From Xanthobacteraceae bacterium (lineage in GTDB: Bacteria; Pseudomonadota; Alphaproteobacteria; Rhizobiales; Xanthobacteraceae), in NCBI GenBank assembly GCA_025929595.1, contig JAICQA010000082.1, positions 1-9,256 on the forward strand: 9,256 nt of DNA, in the 5' to 3' direction. The number at the start of each line of letters is the position of its first letter. The stretch's first letter is position 1. Made by a program: the position numbers and the translations under genes. Below the pieces are notes generated by a model. It did no database searches and had not been told where the DNA came from. It saw nothing but the letters and a program-made list of their open reading frames with translations. This document shows positions 5,444 through 9,256 of the stretch, piece by piece.

Positions 5444-6919
5444 GTGAGCGAAGAGCGCGACGAGGAACAGCCGCCGACCCCAGCCCGGCGTGCCCGGCTG
5501 GGGCTTTCGGGCAAGCTGCTGCTGCTTACGGCCTTGTTCGTGATGATCGGCGAAATCCTCGTCTTCGTGCCGACCATCGCCAATTTCCGCCTCGCCTGGC
5601 TCTCCGACCGCCTGGCCGCCGCGCATACTGCGGCGCTTGTCCTCGACGCCGCACCCGACGGCATGATCTCGGACGACCTCACACGTCAGCTCCTCGACAG
5701 CGTCGGCGCCAAGGCGGTCGCCATGAAAAAGGGGGACTCGCGGCAACTGCTGGCGTTCTCGGAGATGCCGCCTGAGATCGACAACGAAGTGGACATCCGC
5801 GATGTTGCCTTTCACCGCGCAGTCGTCGCCGCCTTCACGATGATCTTCAGCGGCTCCAGGAACGACGTCATGCGCGTCGTCGGGCCGGCGCCGCGCGGCG
5901 GCGAGTTCGTCGAAATCGTCATGGACGAATATCCGCTGCGTCAGGCCATGATCAGCTTCTCGCTGAATATCCTCGCGGTATCGCTCGCCATCGCCGCGAT
6001 CACCGGCGTCTTCGTTTATGCGTCGCTCGTGTGGCTGTTCGTGCGGCCGATGCGGCGGCTGACCGCGCACATGGTTGCGTTCGGTCAGGCGCCGGAAGAC
6101 GCCTCGCGCATCATTGCGCCGTCCGGCCGCGCCGACGAAGTCGGCGTCGCCGAGCGCGAGCTTGCCGCCATGCAGCGCGAACTGGCGGGCACGCTGCAGC
6201 ACAGGAGCCGCCTTGCCTCGCTCGGTCTCGCGGTGTCGAAAATCAATCACGACCTGCGCAATCTGCTCGCGCCGGCGCAGTTGCTGTCAGACCGGCTTTC
6301 GCATCTCACCGACCCGTCGGTGAACAAGCTTGCCTCGAAGCTGATGGTGACGCTCGACCGCGCCATTGCCTATTGCGAGCAGACGCTCGCCTATGGCCGC
6401 GCGCAGGAGCCGCCGCCGCAGCGGCGCAAGGTCGATGTCGCCGCACTCCTCGACGAGTTGCGCGACTCGCTCGACCTCAGCGACAATTCCCCGATCCGCT
6501 GGGTGCCGTCGGTCGAACGCGGGCTCACGGTCGATGCCGATCCCGACCAGCTGCTGCGCGCACTCATCAATCTCGTGCGTAACAGCAAGCAGGCGCTCCT
6601 TGCGCGTGCGCCGAACGATCCCGAGCGCGACCAGATCCGCATCATCGGCCGCCGCGAAGGCGCGGTGGTCGTGCTGCAGGTCGCCGATACCGGCCCGGGC
6701 CTGCCGGAGCGCGCCCGTGCGCATTTGTTCGAGCCGTTTCAGGGTGGCGTGCGCCGCGGCGGCACGGGCCTTGGTCTGGTGATCGCGGCCGAGCTCGTGC
6801 GTGCGCATGGCGGCGAGATCAGGCTTCTGGAGGGCACGCTCGGCGCTACCTTCCGTATCGTTATTCCCGACCGCCCGGTCGTGCTCCACGAGCGCCGCGC
6901 CGAGCGCGCAAGCGCCTGA
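5444..6919 (+). CDS. Membrane-bound sensor histidine kinase (orphan)
   Basis: A 491-residue sensor kinase of a two-component system. From the GTG at 5444: a short Pro/Arg/Glu-rich cytoplasmic N-terminus, TM1 at about 23-44, an extracytoplasmic region of about 125 residues with no recognised domain, TM2 at about 169-194 and a HAMP-like linker to about 250. The dimerisation helix has the phospho-acceptor His269 in INHDLRNLLAP, and the ATPase domain has N box LINLVRNS (Asn376, Asn380), G1 DTGPG (415-419) and G2 GGTGLGL (439-445). The H box has Leu where Pro usually follows HDLRN. The start is uncertain: GTG at 5444 (GAGG 9 bases ahead) is preferred over an in-frame TTG at 5387 (AAAGG 9 bases ahead) because the extra 19 residues look non-conserved. 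No response regulator is adjacent, so the partner and signal are unknown. It diverges from rpmH and converges on the next kinase with a 4-base gap. Confidence 0.9.
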   Translation: MSEERDEEQPPTPARRARLGLSGKLLLLTALFVMIGEILVFVPTIANFRLAWLSDRLAAAHTAALVLDAAPDGMISDDLTRQLLDSVGAKAVAMKKGDSRQLLAFSEMPPEIDNEVDIRDVAFHRAVVAAFTMIFSGSRNDVMRVVGPAPRGGEFVEIVMDEYPLRQAMISFSLNILAVSLAIAAITGVFVYASLVWLFVRPMRRLTAHMVAFGQAPEDASRIIAPSGRADEVGVAERELAAMQRELAGTLQHRSRLASLGLAVSKINHDLRNLLAPAQLLSDRLSHLTDPSVNKLASKLMVTLDRAIAYCEQTLAYGRAQEPPPQRRKVDVAALLDELRDSLDLSDNSPIRWVPSVERGLTVDADPDQLLRALINLVRNSKQALLARAPNDPERDQIRIIGRREGAVVVLQVADTGPGLPERARAHLFEPFQGGVRRGGTGLGLVIAAELVRAHGGEIRLLEGTLGATFRIVIPDRPVVLHERRAERASA

Positions 6920-6923
6920 TCCT

Positions 6924-8114
6924 TTATTCGGCCGGCATCCGGAACGTAAAGCGTGTTTCTCGCTCGTCGGAATGCACTGTCAGCATGCCGCCATGCGCGC
7001 GTGCGATTTCTTGCGAGATGAAGAGGCCAAGGCCAAGCCCCTTGATCTCCGTCGGCGCGGAGGCGCGGAAGAACGGCTGAAAGAGCCGGCCGATCGTGTC
7101 GGCCGGAATCGGGTCGCCGGAATTCGCAACGAAAAGCTCGAATGCATTTGCGCCGCCGCGCGCACCCACGCGGACCGGGGTGCCGGGTGTACCATGTGAC
7201 AGCGCATTCGCGAGGAGGTTCGACAGCAGCTGAGCGATACGCGCGCCGTCGCCATTCACCGGTTCGGTGACGGCGAACTCCTCCTCAATGGTCCGGTCGG
7301 GCACTGCGAGACGCATCTCCTCAATCACCTGCGCGAGCACCGGCCGGATCGGAACGGCGGTTCGCTCCACAATCAGGCCGCCGCCGAGCCTGCCACGCGC
7401 AAAATCGAGGATGTTGTCGATCAGGCGCGCCATACGCTGCACGCTCTTCTGGATGAGGTCGACGGTGGCGACCGCCTTGTCATCAAGCGGCGTCCTGCGC
7501 AGCAGATTGACCCCCGCGTCAATCGAGGCGAGGGGATTGCGGAGGTCATGGCCGAGCACGGCAATGAACTGCTCGCGCAGCTCTGCGAGCTGGCGCTCAT
7601 CGACGAGGTCGGCTTCGCTTTGCGCCAGCCGGTCCTGCGACTCGAGTTGGCGACCGATCAGGGCGGCGAACAGCTCGAACATGCCGATGACCTCCGGCGT
7701 GCGCAGCCTGGCGGGGCGCGGGTCGATGGCGCAGAGCGTGCCGAAGAATTCGCCGTTTCTGCGCCGGATCGGGACGGAGATGTAGCTCTCGAAACCATAC
7801 ATGCTCGGCGTCGGGTGTTCGCGGAATTTTTCGTCCCGCGTCACGTGATCGATGACGACCGCCTGGCCGCTGCCGCGGATCTCGTTGCAGATGGTCGTTT
7901 CGACCTTGAGTTCGCGGCCCGGCCTCAGGCCGAACTCGATCTCGTCATGCACCTCGCAGGCGATCCAGCGGTCTTCCGTCACGCGGGCGACCGCGGCGAA
8001 GCCCATGCCGGTGACACGGCAGATGACTTGCAAAATGGTCGGCACCGCGTCGATCCGTGCGATCGAGGCGATGTCCTGCCCGAAATCTTCGACGACCGGC
8101 GGAACAGCGTGCAT
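6924..8114 (-). CDS. Soluble GAF-domain sensor histidine kinase (orphan)
   Basis: A 396-residue cytoplasmic sensor kinase with no membrane segment. The GAF domain spans about 20-160; its core includes MGFAAVARVTEDRWIACEV, the ETTICNEIR segment and YGFESYISVPIRR, typical of alphaproteobacterial GAF kinases. HisKA follows with His189 in LGHDLRNPLASI, then the ATPase domain: N box with Asn299 and Asn303 (LLSNLLANALSHG), an unusual G1 box VANSGDPIP (329-337) where the usual Asp of DxGxG is Asn, and G2 GLGLGL (359-364). The frame allows an ATG at 8192, adding 26 residues. The ATG at 8114 is preferred because AAGG stands 7 bases ahead and the family normally begins close to the GAF domain. No receiver domain or adjacent regulator is seen; the ligand is unknown, and no chromophore-binding cysteine can be assigned. 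It ends 4 bases from the stop of the converging kinase. Confidence 0.9.
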   Translation of the reverse strand: MHAVPPVVEDFGQDIASIARIDAVPTILQVICRVTGMGFAAVARVTEDRWIACEVHDEIEFGLRPGRELKVETTICNEIRGSGQAVVIDHVTRDEKFREHPTPSMYGFESYISVPIRRRNGEFFGTLCAIDPRPARLRTPEVIGMFELFAALIGRQLESQDRLAQSEADLVDERQLAELREQFIAVLGHDLRNPLASIDAGVNLLRRTPLDDKAVATVDLIQKSVQRMARLIDNILDFARGRLGGGLIVERTAVPIRPVLAQVIEEMRLAVPDRTIEEEFAVTEPVNGDGARIAQLLSNLLANALSHGTPGTPVRVGARGGANAFELFVANSGDPIPADTIGRLFQPFFRASAPTEIKGLGLGLFISQEIARAHGGMLTVHSDERETRFTFRMPAE

Positions 8115-8121
8115 GGCCGAA

Positions 8122-8125
8122 CCTT
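8122..8125 (-). promoter_or_regulatory. Ribosome binding site deciding the start of the GAF kinase
   Basis: AAGG on the minus strand stands 7 bases before the ATG at 8114, whereas the longer ATG at 8192 has only a weak GGCGGA further away. A TATGAT sequence at 8183-8178 on the minus strand could be a -10 lying inside the longer reading, which would also favour the shorter one, but it has no good -35 partner. Confidence 0.4.
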
Positions 8126-8223
8126 GTGGCACGGAAAGACCTCGTGCAATGGCTGCGGTGACGCGGGTTCCGCACGTATCATACCGGCTCATGACAGCGT
8201 TTATCCGCCATTAACCTGGAGCC

Positions 8224-8252
8224 TTGTCATTGTATCCATGAGGCTTTAGCTA
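8224..8252 (+). promoter_or_regulatory. Possible promoter of tRNA-Arg
   Basis: TTGTCA (8224-8229) is followed after 17 bases by TAGCTA (8247-8252). A start near 8259 would leave about 16 bases of 5' leader for RNase P to remove. The -35 is good and the -10 poor, as is often so in alphaproteobacteria. The same stretch must also hold signals for the divergent GAF kinase. Confidence 0.3.
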
Positions 8253-8275
8253 TGCCTCTCGCCGCACGCCGGCAC

Positions 8276-8352
8276 GCGCCCGTAGCTCAGCTGGATAGAG
8301 CACCAGACTACGAATCTGGGGGTCAGAGGTTCGAATCCTTTCGGGCGCGCCA
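8276..8352 (+). tRNA. tRNA-Arg, anticodon ACG
   Basis: A complete 77-base cloverleaf. The acceptor stem GCGCCCG (8276-8282) pairs perfectly with CGGGCGC (8342-8348), followed by discriminator G and an encoded CCA (8350-8352). The D arm is GCTC-AGCTGGATA-GAGC. The anticodon arm is CCAGA-CTACGAA-TCTGG with anticodon ACG at 8310-8312, where A34 is expected to be modified to inosine to read CGU, CGC and CGA. The variable loop is GGGTC and the T arm is AGAGG-TTCGAAT-CCTTT with one G-T pair. No duplicated 3' end or integrase lies nearby, so there is no sign of an element integrated here. Confidence 0.98.
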
Positions 8353-8421
8353 TTTCCGCCAATACCAACACTCTGCCGGCATCGCCGACACCGCCTCACG
8401 CCGGCTGCCCCGACAACAGGG

Positions 8422-8994
8422 TTAAAGCAGGTGCGGTTGTTCGGGCGGATAGGTAATCGTCGTTTCCGATACGCGCGCGAAGGGTGTCAGCTTGTGCATC
8501 CGATGGCTGGTCTCCGATAGAATCTCGACGACCGAGCCATTGCGCACGCTGAGCGCATCGGCCACCAACGAACGGTGGCAACGCCACGGTACGGCCTCCG
8601 CACACATGATGGCCGTTCGCTTCTCCCGGCCCATTCGAAGCAGCTCCTCGACCGCATCTTGAAACGCAGGGGTCTGCATATAGTCCGCGTAGCCGCGAAA
8701 GCTCTTGTTGCGCCAGCCGGTGTTGGGGGAGTCCTTTCGCGGATGCCGCAGCCCGCCGAGCGCTGGCATGGGGACATAATCGATACGCTCCGCAGCCAGG
8801 CTGTCTGCCAGAGCGTCGGCGTTGAATTGCGGGTTGTGACGCGAGCGCGGCACCGTGCGGATATCCACCAGCCGCTCGATCCCGTAAACTTTCAGCACGG
8901 CGATGAAACGCTCGATCGGCAACGTTGAATGTCCGACCGTGAAAATCGCACCGTCGGGCCAATGCGCTTCCTGTTGAACGGGATGCTTGCGCAA
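8422..8994 (-). CDS. DUF488 family protein
   Basis: A 190-residue cytoplasmic protein of the DUF488 family, whose function is not settled. Visible family motifs are FTVGHST (18-24), LVDIRTVPRSRHNPQF (42-57), YVPMPALGG (73-81), the GYADYM block (101-106) and the most conserved stretch AIMCAEAVPWRCHRSLVADAL (starting near 128) with Cys131, Glu133, Cys139, His140 and Arg141, which look like a metal or catalytic site. The start is TTG at 8994-8992: no ATG or GTG fits near the N-terminus, and GGAGG stands only 5 bases ahead. A longer overlapping minus-strand frame (8396-9133) is a shadow of this gene. It stands alone: the tRNA lies 69 bases beyond its stop and the upstream neighbour is divergent. 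No function should be inferred beyond the family. Confidence 0.88.
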   Translation of the reverse strand: MRKHPVQQEAHWPDGAIFTVGHSTLPIERFIAVLKVYGIERLVDIRTVPRSRHNPQFNADALADSLAAERIDYVPMPALGGLRHPRKDSPNTGWRNKSFRGYADYMQTPAFQDAVEELLRMGREKRTAIMCAEAVPWRCHRSLVADALSVRNGSVVEILSETSHRMHKLTPFARVSETTITYPPEQPHLL

Positions 8995-8999
8995 GACGA

Positions 9000-9004
9000 C
9001 CTCC
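9000..9004 (-). promoter_or_regulatory. Strong ribosome binding site for the DUF488 TTG start
   Basis: GGAGG on the minus strand, within CCGGAGG, stands 5 bases before the TTG at 8994. This is the best Shine-Dalgarno on the minus strand of this window and the main reason to accept a TTG start for the gene. Confidence 0.7.
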
Positions 9005-9165
9005 GGCGAGGAAACCGCTGAGCCAGAACGTTGGTTTCGTGGAGCGGGAACCGCCCCGCAAAATGCAGCGGTGATCGTGAACTCGTAACAGCTTGAACCT
9101 TGATCGCGTGTTGCGGCGTTTTCTTGCGCTCAAAGGTATTTTACGACCGTTTCAGTGAAATGAAT

Positions 9166-9194
9166 TAGACTCACAGAAGATAGCGTGTTATATT
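9166..9194 (+). promoter_or_regulatory. Likely promoter of the right-end gene
   Basis: TAGACT (9166-9171) and TATATT (9189-9194) are separated by 17 bases in a sharply AT-rich stretch. Transcription would start near 9201 and give a leader of about 32 bases. The -35 overlaps a GACTC, which is a GANTC site of the kind methylated by CcrM in alphaproteobacteria. The -10 lies in the left arm of a palindrome. Confidence 0.5.
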
Positions 9195-9205
9195 CTTATA
9201 TAACA
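9186..9205 (+). promoter_or_regulatory. Operator-like perfect palindrome over the -10
   Basis: TGTTATAT (9186-9193) and ATATAACA (9198-9205) form a perfect 8-base inverted repeat around TCTT. It overlaps the -10 and the likely transcription start of the gene beginning at 9233, the position expected for a repressor site. The symmetry is seen directly. Which regulator binds is unknown, and AT-rich DNA gives such repeats by chance more often than average DNA. Confidence 0.45.
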
Positions 9206-9221
9206 AATAAATTATGTAATT

Positions 9222-9227
9222 AGGAGG
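9222..9227 (+). promoter_or_regulatory. Ribosome binding site of the right-end gene
   Basis: AGGAGG, a full Shine-Dalgarno match, stands 5 bases before the ATG at 9233. It fixes the start of the partial gene even though only eight codons are visible. Confidence 0.75.
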
Positions 9228-9232
9228 CCGCG

Positions 9233-9256
9233 ATGTCCCGTCTTCCGCTCCGCACG
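9233..9256 (+). CDS. N-terminal fragment of an unidentified protein
   Basis: Eight codons, MSRLPLRT, run off the right edge. The strong Shine-Dalgarno, promoter-like sequence and operator-like palindrome upstream make a real, probably regulated gene likely. A start of MxRLP is seen in some carboxymuconolactone decarboxylase-like proteins, but eight residues cannot support any family call and none is made. It is divergent from the DUF488 gene, with 238 bases between the two starts. Confidence 0.6.

Noticed and set aside
5333..6250. 305-codon open frame on the minus strand opposite the membrane kinase
   Set aside because: Histidine/arginine/glutamate-rich composition typical of an antisense frame in GC-rich DNA; the plus-strand frame has full kinase motifs.
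6917..6926. Shared bidirectional terminator between the two kinases
   Set aside because: Only four bases separate the stops and no stable stem with a T-tract is visible around them.
8115..8192. EcfG (general stress) promoter GGAAC-N16/17-CGTT before the GAF kinase
   Set aside because: A GGAAC is present on the minus strand but no CGTT follows at the right distance.
8375..8405. GCCGGC repeated at 8375 and 8400 as a tRNA or DUF488 terminator
   Set aside because: Six-base arms that are themselves palindromic, a 19-base loop and no T-tract on either strand.
8276..8421. Attachment site for an integrated element at the tRNA-Arg 3' end
   Set aside because: No integrase, no direct repeat of the tRNA 3' end and no compositional shift seen in the window.
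8396..9133. 245-codon minus-strand frame over the DUF488 gene
   Set aside because: The DUF488 motifs are in the other frame, which also has the good ribosome binding site.

Overview
The window looks like a stretch of chromosome from a GC-rich alphaproteobacterium, most likely Hyphomicrobiales near the Bradyrhizobium/Rhodopseudomonas/Xanthobacteraceae group. The grounds are the gene order rpmH-rnpA-yidC-(ABC-F)-engB-argB, the style of the argB N-terminus, strong third-position G/C, and an intergenic palindrome of the CCTCATCC...GGATGAGG type that I remember from that group. The taxonomic placement is inference from memory, not a search.

Left part, minus strand (about 5310 down to 1): a housekeeping operon read right to left. 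A clear sigma70-type promoter (TTGACT-N17-TATAAG) drives rpmH (ribosomal protein bL34, GTG start), rnpA (RNase P protein) and yidC (membrane insertase), with a 4-base ATGA overlap between rnpA and yidC. A terminator-like hairpin follows yidC. Then comes an ABC-F ATPase whose ribosome binding site lies in a small hairpin. It overlaps engB (ribosome-assembly GTPase) by another ATGA. A palindromic repeat touches the engB stop codon, and the 5' end of argB (acetylglutamate kinase) runs off the window. The common theme is ribosome and translation biology plus membrane insertion; argB is a passenger conserved in this neighbourhood.

Middle part (5444-8114): two sensor histidine kinases that converge with only 4 bases between their stop codons. 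The plus-strand kinase is membrane bound, with two membrane segments, an extracytoplasmic sensor region of about 125 residues, a HAMP-like linker, a HisKA-like region and an ATPase domain. The minus-strand kinase is soluble, with a GAF sensor, HisKA and an ATPase domain carrying an atypical G1 box. Neither has a response regulator in the window, so both are orphans here.

Right part (8193-9256): a complete tRNA-Arg(ACG) with encoded CCA on the plus strand; a minus-strand DUF488 gene with a TTG start and a very good Shine-Dalgarno; an AT-rich regulatory region with a perfect 8+4+8 palindrome over a promoter -10; and the first eight codons of an unidentified plus-strand gene with an AGGAGG ribosome binding site.

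No mobile element, CRISPR array, phage gene, toxin-antitoxin pair or defence cassette was seen. The window is largely ordinary. The points worth a second look are regulatory: the hairpins between yidC and the ABC-F gene, the nested inverted repeat over the rpmH -35, and the operator-like palindrome near the right end.
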